Source of the DNA: Neobacillus mesonae
GTDB taxonomy: Bacteria > Bacillota > Bacilli > Paenibacillales > Paenibacillaceae
Assembly: GCA_023715865.1 (NCBI GenBank)
Contig: JAMBOW010000016.1
Coordinates: forward strand, 1-48,528
Length of the DNA: 48,528 nucleotides
Direction of reading: 5' to 3'
Positions 25,689-33,817 of the stretch are shown piece after piece; the stretch's first letter is position 1; every line of letters begins with the position of its first letter. A program made the translations under genes and the position numbers. The notes below the pieces were generated by a model. It was given only the letters and a program-made list of their open reading frames with translations. It had not been told where the DNA came from and ran no database searches.

Positions 25689-26635
25689 ACTTTAGTTCCT
25701 CCTTTAATTTCACGAACAACAACGTCCGGCAGATTCTCCTCGATCGCTTCACGGCGAGGCTCATACCAGGATGGAAGCATAATCTTCTCACCCAGTTTAT
25801 CAGGCGATTCATCATTAGCGAACCCAGGAGGGTCCGTAGCAATTTCAAACAATATGCCGCCCGGTTCTCTGAAATATACGGCATTGAAATATTGACGGTC
25901 AATAATACCTGTCGGATGAAGTCCTGCTTCAACCGCTTGATTTTGCCAAGCCGCATGCTCTTCAAAATCTTTGGCCCGCCATGCAATATGATGGACGGTT
26001 CCAGAACCACCGCGTCCCGGCGCGATTTTTATCTTATTAACATCTATAATATTACCCAAATTTCCTGATCCCTCGAACCGTACCCAGCCATCTTCTTCAG
26101 CAATTTTGTGAAGTCCAAGGAAATTTTCCAGCACCTGAATTGTTTGGTCCGGAGCCAGACTATACAGGATGGAGCCCCCAAAGCCTTTGATCGCCTTATC
26201 AGTAGGTACACCGTTAAAGGACCAGGTATTCAGGTCACCCGCTTCACGTTCTACGAGTTCTAGAACAAGTCCCGCATTATCTAGGAAACGGATATATGTC
26301 TCTCCGAAGCGATGCTTCTCTTCAAACCGAACCTCAAATGAAGTGAGTCTTTCTTTCCAAAAATCCATGCTGCCCGGAGGAATCGCATATACGGTCACTC
26401 CGGTTTGCCCGCCTCCGACAACGCCTTTACGTGCACCAGCCTGAGGAAAGAACGTCATGATCGTACCTGGACTGCCCTTCTCATCCCCGAAGTAGAAATG
26501 ATATACTTCCGGTGCATCAAAGTTGATCGTTTTCTTAACCAAACGAAGTCCCAGCACACCTGCATAAAAGTCGACGTTTCGCTGAGCATCGCTCACAAAT
26601 GCTGTAATATGGTGAATTCCTGCTGTTTGTAACAT
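25685..26635 (-). CDS. mhqO: Ring-cleaving dioxygenase, MhqO/MhqA-like (VOC)
   Basis: This 316-residue two-domain VOC protein begins GIHHITAFVSDAQRNVDFY (6-24), which is typical of MhqO/MhqA/MhqE proteins annotated as glyoxalase/dioxygenases of hydroquinone stress. A second VOC unit starts near residue 150, with VHHIAWRA near 216-223 and a terminal glutamate in ILFEIAT, giving the H-H-E metal site. The ATG has GGAGGAG 8 nt upstream. It is first in a two-gene operon behind a strong promoter and a perfect 18-bp dyad. The choice among mhq paralogues is uncertain. Confidence 0.82.
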   Translation of the reverse strand: MLQTAGIHHITAFVSDAQRNVDFYAGVLGLRLVKKTINFDAPEVYHFYFGDEKGSPGTIMTFFPQAGARKGVVGGGQTGVTVYAIPPGSMDFWKERLTSFEVRFEEKHRFGETYIRFLDNAGLVLELVEREAGDLNTWSFNGVPTDKAIKGFGGSILYSLAPDQTIQVLENFLGLHKIAEEDGWVRFEGSGNLGNIIDVNKIKIAPGRGGSGTVHHIAWRAKDFEEHAAWQNQAVEAGLHPTGIIDRQYFNAVYFREPGGILFEIATDPPGFANDESPDKLGEKIMLPSWYEPRREAIEENLPDVVVREIKGGTKV

Positions 26636-26729
26636 GATTAAACTCCTCCATTCATAATTTCCGATTTTTTAGTTTAATTTCCCAATCTATATCTTAGCTG
26701 TGTGCTTTGTAAAACATCTTCAATTTTAA

Positions 26730-26747
26730 TATCTTAAATTTAAGATA
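26730..26747. promoter_or_regulatory. Palindromic operator, MhqR-like
   Basis: TATCTTAAATTTAAGATA is a perfect 18-bp palindrome with the TATCT...AGATA ends I recall for MhqR operators. It begins about 8 bp after the predicted start of the mhqO-mhqD transcript, a classic roadblock position for a MarR-type repressor. No mhqR gene lies in the window. Confidence 0.7.
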
Positions 26748-26761
26748 ATTTCTATGTCTTT

Positions 26762-26790
26762 ATAATATACCTTTCCTATTGATTTGACAA
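26762..26790 (-). promoter_or_regulatory. Promoter of the mhqO-mhqD operon
   Basis: On minus TTGTCA (26790-26785), a 17-nt spacer and TATTAT (26767-26762) make a strong SigA promoter with the start near 26755, directly before the palindrome. Confidence 0.75.
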
Positions 26791-26818
26791 GGGGTTATTT
26801 TCAATTGTTTTCCATAAG

Positions 26819-26875
26819 AAAAAACGACCTCTTTGTATTATGGACATTTTGCAGTCCAGCATACAAAAAAGTCGT
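26819..26875 (-). terminator. Terminator of the pur operon
   Basis: On minus a long imperfect stem (ACGAC, TTTGTAT, GGAC arms with internal loops) is followed by TTTTTT, about 30 bp past the purD stop. Confidence 0.8.
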
Positions 26876-26906
26876 TATGGTTAGCATCTTATTTTCACTC
26901 TTAAAA

Positions 26907-28172
26907 TTATACCAGCGCCTTGGCTGCAATATCACTCCGCTGATGTTTCCCTTCGAAATAAATGCGTTCTGCTGCTGCATAGGCATCGGCTCTCGCTTCT
27001 TCTATTGATGCGCCAAGCCCGACAATCCCGAGCACTCGGCCGCCATTCGTTACCCATTCTCCGGCGTCATTTTTAGCAGTTCCAGCGTGGAACACCAGTG
27101 CATCCCCTGACTCCTCAAGCCCGGTAATCACAATCCCTTTTGGATAAGATGCCGGGTAGCCGCCAGATGCCTGAATCACGCAGACCGCTGCCTCATCGCT
27201 CCATTCGATATCCATGTCAGCCAGCGTACCGTTCACAGCTGCCAAGAAAATTTCGAGCAGATCTGTTTTCAGCCTAGGAAGCACTACCTGAGTCTCAGGA
27301 TCACCGAAACGTGCGTTAAACTCCACCGTCTTCGGTGTTCCATCGGGCGAAATCATAAGCCCAGCAAACAGTACACCGCGGAATGGGCGACCTTCTGAAA
27401 CCATTGCTTTCGCTGTAGGAATGACAATCGTTTCAATAGCCTTGTCAATAATGGCTGGATCAATGTGAGGAAGCGGCGAATAGGTTCCCATACCGCCCGT
27501 GTTTGGTCCTTTATCCCCGTCATACACCGGCTTATGATCCTGGGCAGCCGGCATAGCTCTAACTGTTTCTCCATCTACAAAAGCAAGGATGGACATTTCC
27601 TGGCCTTCCAGAAACTCCTCGATGACGACCTGTGAACCAGCTTCACCAAACACTTTATCGAGCATCATGCTGCGCAGTGCTTGTTCCGCCTCATCCATAG
27701 TGTAAGCCACCGTTACACCTTTACCTGCTGCCAGTCCATCAGCTTTAATCACGATCGGTGCAGAGCGTGAACGCAAATAAGTAAGTGCATTTTCATAGTC
27801 ATCGAATTTTTCATAGGCTGCTGTAGGAATGTTGTATTTCCGAAGCAGATCCTTCATAAAGGTTTTACTGCCCTCAATTTCTGCAGCGTTTTTCCGAGGA
27901 CCGAAGACAGGAATATTTTTAGCTTCAAATGCATCGACAATCCCGTCTGCTAACGGATCATCCGGTCCGACCACAACGAGCCCGACTTCTTTTTCTAATG
28001 CAAATGCGGTCAATCTATCAAACTCGCTAACTGCAATTGGGACACACTCCGCGATTTGACCGATCCCAGCATTGCCTGGTGCACAGTAAATTTTGTCAGA
28101 TCTCTTGGATTTCGACAAGGACCATACAATCGCATGCTCACGTCCGCCGCCGCCAATAACGAGAATATCCAT
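26907..28172 (-). CDS. purD: Phosphoribosylamine-glycine ligase
   Basis: This 421-residue ATP-grasp enzyme makes GAR from phosphoribosylamine, glycine and ATP, step 2 of IMP synthesis. Visible features are the N-terminal ILVIGGGGREHAI dinucleotide-like loop, VIKADGLAAGKGV in the ATP-grasp, the GPNTGGMGTYSP signature and the metal-binding EFNARFGDPE. A perfect AAGGAGG site stands 5-6 nt before the ATG. It is the last pur gene and is separated from purH by an unusual 314-bp gap containing a strong hairpin. Confidence 0.97.
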   Translation of the reverse strand: MDILVIGGGGREHAIVWSLSKSKRSDKIYCAPGNAGIGQIAECVPIAVSEFDRLTAFALEKEVGLVVVGPDDPLADGIVDAFEAKNIPVFGPRKNAAEIEGSKTFMKDLLRKYNIPTAAYEKFDDYENALTYLRSRSAPIVIKADGLAAGKGVTVAYTMDEAEQALRSMMLDKVFGEAGSQVVIEEFLEGQEMSILAFVDGETVRAMPAAQDHKPVYDGDKGPNTGGMGTYSPLPHIDPAIIDKAIETIVIPTAKAMVSEGRPFRGVLFAGLMISPDGTPKTVEFNARFGDPETQVVLPRLKTDLLEIFLAAVNGTLADMDIEWSDEAAVCVIQASGGYPASYPKGIVITGLEESGDALVFHAGTAKNDAGEWVTNGGRVLGIVGLGASIEEARADAYAAAERIYFEGKHQRSDIAAKALV

Positions 28173-28486
28173 ATGTGCCTCCTTATATTCTCATATCTAG
28201 TGTAAAGCTGAGGAGCTCTGCGATGTACGCAAAGCCCTCAGCCTCCGTGTTTAAATGATGGTCAGATCACGCTCCGCTGTTGTCCGTTCAAATCCCCTTT
28301 TGAAAAATATGCGGATAACGCTCTGGTTCCAAGTTATCTTAATGATAAGAATATCATTTAAGCTTTTTCTACTAACTTATAAAGTATTTGCTTTTCTGTC
28401 TCTCTATTTTCTATACGAACTATTTAATGATCTAATTATTTTAGAACTTTAATTTTCACCATCTGTATCACTGCTTATGCTGCTAA
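28173..28486 (-). other. purH-purD intergenic gap
   Basis: It contains a strong hairpin (28207-28242) and, between about 28310 and 28460, AT-rich sequence unlike the flanking genes. The plus-strand frame at 28255-28452 lacks a ribosome binding site. I recognise no gene, tRNA or insertion sequence in it. Confidence 0.6.
28207..28242 (-). repeat. Strong hairpin before purD
   Basis: On minus GCTGAGG pairs with CCTCAGC and TGCG with CGCA around a 5-nt loop, with small internal bulges. No T run follows, so it is not a standard terminator. It may be a processing site or a barrier to exonucleases. Confidence 0.6.
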
Positions 28487-30034
28487 TTAATGCTTGAAAT
28501 GGCGCACGCCTGTGAAGACCATAGCAATACCGTGCTCGTTAGCTGCCTTAATGGATTCCTCATCCTTAATTGAACCGCCTGGTTGGATAATGGCAGTAAT
28601 GCCGTGTTTAGCAGCAAGTTCAACCGTATCGCCCATTGGGAAAAATGCATCGGAAGCAAGAGCGGCTCCTTTCGCTTTGTCACCTGCTTGTTCAAGCGCG
28701 ATTTTTGCAGCACCGACACGGTTCATTTGACCCGCACCTACACCCACAGTCATATCATCAGCCGCAAGCACGATGGCATTGGACTTCACATGCTTAACCA
28801 CTTTCCAGCCGAAGAGCAGCTGCTTCATCTCTTCTGCAGACGGTGCACGGTCAGTTACGACTTGAAGGTCACTCTCGTCAATAGAATGAACATCGCTTTG
28901 CTGTACAACCATTCCGCCATCAATGGATGTAACAACAAACTGGCTTTTACGTTCCTTCGCAGAGCCGAGCTCACCCATTTTCAGCAAACGGATATTTTTC
29001 TTTTTCGTCAGAATCTCCAGTGCTTCCGAAGTGAAGTCCGGTGCAAGGACGATTTCAAGGAAGATTTCGCTGAGCTTAGCCGCAGTATCGCTGTCGATTG
29101 TCCGGTTAGCAGCTACGATTCCGCCGAAGATGGAAGTCGGATCTGCATTGTAAGCTTTCATATAAGCTTCAAAGATATTTTCACCGGTACCCACGCCGCA
29201 TGGATTCATATGCTTAACAGCAACTACGGCTGGTGCATCAAATTCTTTTACAATTTGCAATGCTGCGTTTGCATCGTTGATGTTATTGTAGGACAGCTCT
29301 TTACCGTGCAATTGCTCTGCAGTAGTCAGTGTGCCATTTGGTGCCAGCGGCTTGCGATAGAAAGAGGCCTGCTGGTGCGGATTTTCACCGTAGCGCAAAT
29401 CTTGGACTTTCTCGTAAGTTACAGTATAACGTTCAGGAAGCGGATCCCCATTGATATTTGAAAGATAATCGGAAATAAGGGCATCGTAAGCCGCCGTATG
29501 GCGGAAGACTTTTGCTGCAAGCTGTTTACGAGTCGCCAGGGTCGTATCTCCACTCTCGCGAACCTCAGCAAGCACCTGATCATAGTCTTGCGCATCGACA
29601 ACTACGCTGACAAAAGCATGGTTTTTGGCTGCAGAACGAAGCATGGTCGGACCGCCGATATCGATGTTCTCAATCGCATCCTCGTAGGAAACGCCTGGTT
29701 TGGCAATGGTCTCTTGGAATGGATACAAGTTAACGACAACAAGGTCGATATAATCCAGACCCAAATCCTTCATCTGCTGCTGATGCTCGGCATTGTCTCT
29801 AACGGCAAGAAGTCCGCTGTGTACAGCAGGATGCAACGTTTTGACGCGTCCATCCATAATTTCCGGGAAACCTGTCACATCCGAAATCCCGATAACAGGT
29901 ACGCCTTCCTTCGACAACAGGCTGCTAGTACCTCCTGTCGAGATGATTTCTACACCCATTTTAGACAGCTCACGGCAAAAATCCACGATACCCGTTTTAT
30001 CCGAAACGCTGACCAGCGCTCTTTTAATACCCAC
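28487..30034 (-). CDS. purH: Bifunctional AICAR transformylase/IMP cyclohydrolase
   Basis: This 515-residue enzyme catalyses the last two steps to IMP. The N-terminal IMP cyclohydrolase domain (about 1-195) opens GIKRALVSVSDKTGIVDF and contains STGGTSSLL. The C-terminal AICAR formyltransferase domain contains VKHMNPCGVG, the catalytic Lys-His. The frame extends to 30061, but GTG 30034 is chosen because GAGGAGG lies about 9 nt upstream and the protein then starts like Bacillus PurH. It lies about 100 bp after purN. Confidence 0.97.
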   Translation of the reverse strand: MGIKRALVSVSDKTGIVDFCRELSKMGVEIISTGGTSSLLSKEGVPVIGISDVTGFPEIMDGRVKTLHPAVHSGLLAVRDNAEHQQQMKDLGLDYIDLVVVNLYPFQETIAKPGVSYEDAIENIDIGGPTMLRSAAKNHAFVSVVVDAQDYDQVLAEVRESGDTTLATRKQLAAKVFRHTAAYDALISDYLSNINGDPLPERYTVTYEKVQDLRYGENPHQQASFYRKPLAPNGTLTTAEQLHGKELSYNNINDANAALQIVKEFDAPAVVAVKHMNPCGVGTGENIFEAYMKAYNADPTSIFGGIVAANRTIDSDTAAKLSEIFLEIVLAPDFTSEALEILTKKKNIRLLKMGELGSAKERKSQFVVTSIDGGMVVQQSDVHSIDESDLQVVTDRAPSAEEMKQLLFGWKVVKHVKSNAIVLAADDMTVGVGAGQMNRVGAAKIALEQAGDKAKGAALASDAFFPMGDTVELAAKHGITAIIQPGGSIKDEESIKAANEHGIAMVFTGVRHFKH

Positions 30035-30136
30035 GATTAAGATCCTCCTCTTGTTTATCACATTTTAATGCTGATTCTAAATCGAAAAATTGCAGTTTAT
30101 TTCCCGAGAAATATCGCTTCTTGAAGCAATCGCATT

Positions 30137-30763
30137 TCAGTTTCTGACACGATTCTCATCAACTGTTACCTTGCGTCCATTGAGCTCAACAAGCCCCTTC
30201 GTGAACCAAGATACGACTTCCGGATATAACTCACGCTCCATCTCATGAATCGAGGCAGCGAGTGTTTCTTCTGTATCTTCCGGTGCAACCGGGATGACTC
30301 TTTGTGCAATAATTGCTCCGGTATCCATTCCACCATCTACAAAATGTACCGTTATTCCCGTCATTTTCACACCGTAGTCGAGCGCCTGCCCAATCGCATT
30401 TTTCCCAGGAAAAGCAGGAAGCAGCGAAGGATGAATGTTAATTAGTCTGCCCGCGAAACGTTCAACCACAACCGGAGTCAGCAGTCTCATATAACCCGCA
30501 AGAACTACAAGATCAATTCTGCGTTCCTCCAGCTTGTCTACGATTTCCTGCTCGTAGGCTTCTCTGGAAGCATACTCTTTGGGCGTGAACAAATGACATT
30601 CCACACCAGCAGCTTTCGCCTTTTGTACCACCGGAGCCTCTGGTTTGTCGCTGACTAACAGCTCAATGTCTGCATCCAGCTTTCCGCTGGCTGCTGCATC
30701 GACCAAGGCCTGAAAATTGCTGCCCTGGCCCGAAGCAAACACAGCAATGCGATAGCTGGACAT
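30137..30763 (-). CDS. purN: Phosphoribosylglycinamide formyltransferase
   Basis: This 208-residue enzyme transfers a formyl group from 10-formyl-THF to GAR. The N-terminal FASGQGSNFQAL phosphate loop, the catalytic asparagine and histidine in NIHPSLLPAFPG (about 108-119) and the aspartate in VDGGMDTGAII are present. Its ATG overlaps the purM TAA by one base (TAATG), so it is translationally coupled. Confidence 0.97.
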   Translation of the reverse strand: MSSYRIAVFASGQGSNFQALVDAAASGKLDADIELLVSDKPEAPVVQKAKAAGVECHLFTPKEYASREAYEQEIVDKLEERRIDLVVLAGYMRLLTPVVVERFAGRLINIHPSLLPAFPGKNAIGQALDYGVKMTGITVHFVDGGMDTGAIIAQRVIPVAPEDTEETLAASIHEMERELYPEVVSWFTKGLVELNGRKVTVDENRVRN

Positions 30764-31803
30764 TAGACTTCCACTCCAGTAAAGGTCACAATTCCGCCGC
30801 CTTCTGTTACACGACCGATGGTATAGGCTTCCTCTCCATTTGCACGAAGGGTGGAAAGAGTTTTTTCCGCATCTGCTTCGCTTACTACGAGAACAAGACC
30901 GATTCCCATATTGAAGGTCGTGAACATATCGCGGTTTGAGATGCTGCCTTTTTCCTGCATCAGCTTAAAGATCGGCAGAATCGGCCAAGAGCCGTGGTCA
31001 ATTTCCACGTTAACGCCTTCCGGAAGCATACGCGGGATATTTTCAATAAACCCTCCGCCTGTGATGTGCGCCATTCCCTTAACTTTTACTTCATCCAGAA
31101 GTGCTAATACGGGCTTCACATAAATTTTGGTTGGCGTAAGCAGTGTACCACCGAGTGTTCCGCCAAGCTCTGCAATCTCATCCTGCAGACGATATCCGGA
31201 CTGCTCCAGCAGCAATTTACGAACCAAAGAGAAACCGTTGCTGTGTACTCCGCTTGAAGCAAGACCGATGACCGTGTCTCCAGGAGCAATCGTACTGCCG
31301 TTAATAATCTTGGCTTTATCTACGACACCCACTGTGAAGCCGGCAATATCGTACTCCCCTTCACTATACATACCTGGCATTTCTGCCGTTTCACCGCCGA
31401 TCAAAGCAGCTCCTGCTTGATGACATCCTTCCGCAATACCGGCCACAATCGCCTCAATTTTGTCAGGTACGACTTTGTCGCATGCCAGATAGTCGAGGAA
31501 AAACAGCGGTTCAGCGCCTTGAACGACGATATCGTTCACACACATCGCCACAGCATCGATGCCGATCGTATCGTGCTGGTCCATGGCAAATGCTATTTTC
31601 AGCTTGGTTCCAACTCCATCTGTACCGGACACCAGTACAGGCTCATCGTATTTGTCCTTGTTCAGACCGAACAGGGCACCAAATCCACCGAGATCTGTCA
31701 TAACTTCAGGGCGAAATGTACGTTTCACGTGTTTCTTCATTTTTTCAACCGCTTCGTTGCCCGCCGCGATATCTACGCCTGCGTTCTTATATGCCTCTGA
31801 CAA
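30763..31803 (-). CDS. purM: Phosphoribosylformylglycinamidine cyclo-ligase (AIR synthetase)
   Basis: This 346-residue enzyme closes the imidazole ring to AIR. Motifs include VSGTDGVGTKL, ALIGGETAEMPGMY and AHITGGGFIENI. The frame opens at GTG 31812, only about 2 nt from AAGGA; TTG 31803 gives an 11-nt spacing and an N-terminus (SEAYKNAGVDI) matching the start of Bacillus PurM, so TTG is chosen. Upstream lies a 526-bp gap with hairpin repeats, including a perfect hairpin 30 bp before the ribosome binding site. Confidence 0.95.
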   Translation of the reverse strand: MSEAYKNAGVDIAAGNEAVEKMKKHVKRTFRPEVMTDLGGFGALFGLNKDKYDEPVLVSGTDGVGTKLKIAFAMDQHDTIGIDAVAMCVNDIVVQGAEPLFFLDYLACDKVVPDKIEAIVAGIAEGCHQAGAALIGGETAEMPGMYSEGEYDIAGFTVGVVDKAKIINGSTIAPGDTVIGLASSGVHSNGFSLVRKLLLEQSGYRLQDEIAELGGTLGGTLLTPTKIYVKPVLALLDEVKVKGMAHITGGGFIENIPRMLPEGVNVEIDHGSWPILPIFKLMQEKGSISNRDMFTTFNMGIGLVLVVSEADAEKTLSTLRANGEEAYTIGRVTEGGGIVTFTGVEV

Positions 31804-31840
31804 CTTGGTCACCGTCCTTGTATAAATTCACCCTCCTAAA

Positions 31841-31859
31841 TCCTCCCTGACAGGGAGGA
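31841..31859 (-). repeat. Perfect hairpin upstream of the purM RBS
   Basis: TCCTCCCTG-A-CAGGGAGGA is a 9-bp perfect inverted repeat. On the transcript its CCTCC could instead pair with the AGGAGGG a few bases downstream, so two exclusive folds are possible near the purM start. A further GC-rich hairpin (31866-31883) adjoins it. Confidence 0.6.
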
Positions 31860-31995
31860 CCCCAAAGAGGCCGCGGCCCCTCTGGACACCCGCAAAATGG
31901 TTTCGCGGACCGGAGTTTGGTTTTATCCTGCTATGGTTACTGTGGTGCTAGGAATCGCTGTCGTCTTTCAGACCCGCTCTACTTTTGGAGCATTG

Positions 31996-32330
31996 TGCTT
32001 TCTGCGCTGCGCGCATCTCTTCACTTGAGCCATTCCGCTGTCTGCCTGCGGCAGATGCGCTGAGGCTCACGGTGAAGATTTCTTTGCGCTGCGCGCTGGG
32101 CTTCGTAAGAGCTTTCCACTGTTTGCCTTTGGCACATGCGTGGGGCTCTCGGCGAAGCTCTTGAAGTACTCACGCTGCGCGTGATTGCTCTGCTGGACGT
32201 TCCGCTGTTTGCCTTCGGCAAATACGCTGGTCTCGGCAGAGCTTTCTGCGCTGCGCGCCTGCTCCATCAGAGCCATCCCTTGTTTGCTTCGCAAATACAG
32301 GGCGGCTCTTCATGGAGCATTTGTGTAGCT
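31996..32330 (-). repeat. Tandem hairpin repeats between purF and purM
   Basis: About four imperfect copies of an approximately 80-bp unit. Each has a GCGCTGCGCGC-like palindrome (32004, 32086, about 32171, 32248) and a small hairpin of the form TTTGCCTTCGGCAAA (near 32041, 32121, 32208 and 32283). Copies differ by compensating changes, such as TCTGCC/GGCAGA versus TTTGCC/GGCAAA, suggesting that the stems are kept. Open frames through it on minus are repetitive, lack a ribosome binding site and are not credible genes. Confidence 0.8.
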
Positions 32331-32338
32331 GCGGCGTA

Positions 32339-33817
32339 TTAACAGCCGCAGCCCGCCTTCGCATCCTTGAAATCCAGCGTCGTCGGGTAATCATTATCGA
32401 AACAGGCCAGGCATAAGCCGCCTTTATATGCATCCTGATGATTGCCTTCTATAGAAGCAATCAGGCCTTCGGGACTGAGGAAGGACAGAGAATCGGCATT
32501 AATCTCCCGGCAGATCTCTTCAATCGATTTGGAAGAAGCAATAAGCTCATCCCGGTTCGGCGTATCGATTCCGTAAAAGCACGGATTCTTGAAAGGTGGT
32601 GAAGTGATACGCACATGCACCTCAGTAGCTCCAGCATCGCGAAGCATATTCACGATCCGGCGCGATGTCGTTCCGCGCACGATGGAGTCGTCGATCATCA
32701 CAACACGCTTGCCTTCTACCACCCGGCGCACCGCACTCAGTTTCATCTTTACGCCCTGCTCGCGCAGCTCCTGGCTCGGCTGAATAAAGGTACGTCCTGT
32801 GTACTTGTTCTTAATCATTCCGAGCTCATAAGGAATCCCCGTCTGCTCGGCATATCCTATTGCCGCGGAAATACTCGAATCCGGAACACCAGTTACGACA
32901 TCCGCATCCACAAACGATTCGATCGCCAGCCTGCTGCCCATCCGTTTCCGGGCTGCATGATGGTTCGCTCCATTCATGTCGCTGTCCGGACGCGCAAAAT
33001 AGATGTACTCCATTGCGCAAAGCGCCTTCCGGTGCTTCTTCTCTTCAAAACGGTCTTCATGAAGCCCGTTTGAATCCAGTACCAGCATCTCTCCTGGCTC
33101 AATATCTCGTACCAACTCAGCGCCGATGGTTTCCAGCGCACAGGTTTCCGAAGCAAAAATATAGGCATCGCCCAGTTTCCCCATGGCCAGCGGACGCAGT
33201 CCGTGGGCATCTGAAGCGACAATCAAACGATCGTTTGTCATGATTAGAAAGGCATATCCTCCAACGATCCGGCGAAATGCGTCTTTTGCCGCCTCAACCA
33301 GATCCTTAGGTGAACGCGCGATTAAGTGCGCAATCACCTCGGTGTCACTCGTCGTTTGAAAGATCGACCCGCTTTGCTCCAGCTCCTTACGAATCTCCGG
33401 AGCATTGACGATATTTCCGTTCGTCGCAACGGCCAGGTCCCCGTCACGGTATTTAAACACCAGCGGCTGAGCATTCGTCAGCTTGCTGTCACCGCTGGTT
33501 GAATAGCGGACATGGCCGATGGAAATATCACCAGATAGGGAAGCCATGAGATCCTTGGTAAATACCTCTTTGACCAGACCCATTCCACGATGATAGTGAA
33601 ACTCAGTGCCGTCGCTGACACACATCCCGGCACTTTCCTCACCGCGATGCTGCAAAGCATGAAGTCCATAATAAGACAAGGAGGCAGCGTCGGGGTGTCT
33701 GTACACCCCGAACACCCCGCACTCCTCTTTCAATTTATCGAACAATCCCTCTTTGCCCGAACCCTCGTTGTAATAATCGCCGGTCCAAAACTGCGGGGTC
33801 TTTACTTCATCTGACAT
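32339..33817 (-). CDS. purF: Amidophosphoribosyltransferase
   Basis: This 492-residue first enzyme of the pathway moves the glutamine amide to PRPP. The Ntn nucleophile is C33 in EECGVFGVYRHP, so about 32 residues must be removed as propeptide, longer than the 11 residues of B. subtilis PurF. The PRPP loop VVMIDDSIVRGTTSRR is present. Four cysteines in the expected places (ALCAMEY, NPCFYG and the C-terminal CLAC pair) fit the 4Fe-4S cluster of the Bacillus type. The start overlaps the purL end by 16 bp; GGGAGG stands about 10 nt before the ATG. Confidence 0.97.
   Translation of the reverse strand: MSDEVKTPQFWTGDYYNEGSGKEGLFDKLKEECGVFGVYRHPDAASLSYYGLHALQHRGEESAGMCVSDGTEFHYHRGMGLVKEVFTKDLMASLSGDISIGHVRYSTSGDSKLTNAQPLVFKYRDGDLAVATNGNIVNAPEIRKELEQSGSIFQTTSDTEVIAHLIARSPKDLVEAAKDAFRRIVGGYAFLIMTNDRLIVASDAHGLRPLAMGKLGDAYIFASETCALETIGAELVRDIEPGEMLVLDSNGLHEDRFEEKKHRKALCAMEYIYFARPDSDMNGANHHAARKRMGSRLAIESFVDADVVTGVPDSSISAAIGYAEQTGIPYELGMIKNKYTGRTFIQPSQELREQGVKMKLSAVRRVVEGKRVVMIDDSIVRGTTSRRIVNMLRDAGATEVHVRITSPPFKNPCFYGIDTPNRDELIASSKSIEEICREINADSLSFLSPEGLIASIEGNHQDAYKGGLCLACFDNDYPTTLDFKDAKAGCGC

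Noticed and set aside
28285..28305. GTTCAAATCCCC resembling a tRNA T-arm
   Set aside because: No acceptor stem, anticodon arm or CCA can be fitted around it on either strand.
28583..29461. 292-codon plus-strand frame antisense to purH
   Set aside because: Shadow of purH; no start signals or recognisable motif.
32021..32433. Minus-strand frames with repeated PKANSG- and CRRQT-like peptides
   Set aside because: They are translations of the tandem hairpin repeats in several frames, without ribosome binding sites; the repetition is that of the DNA.
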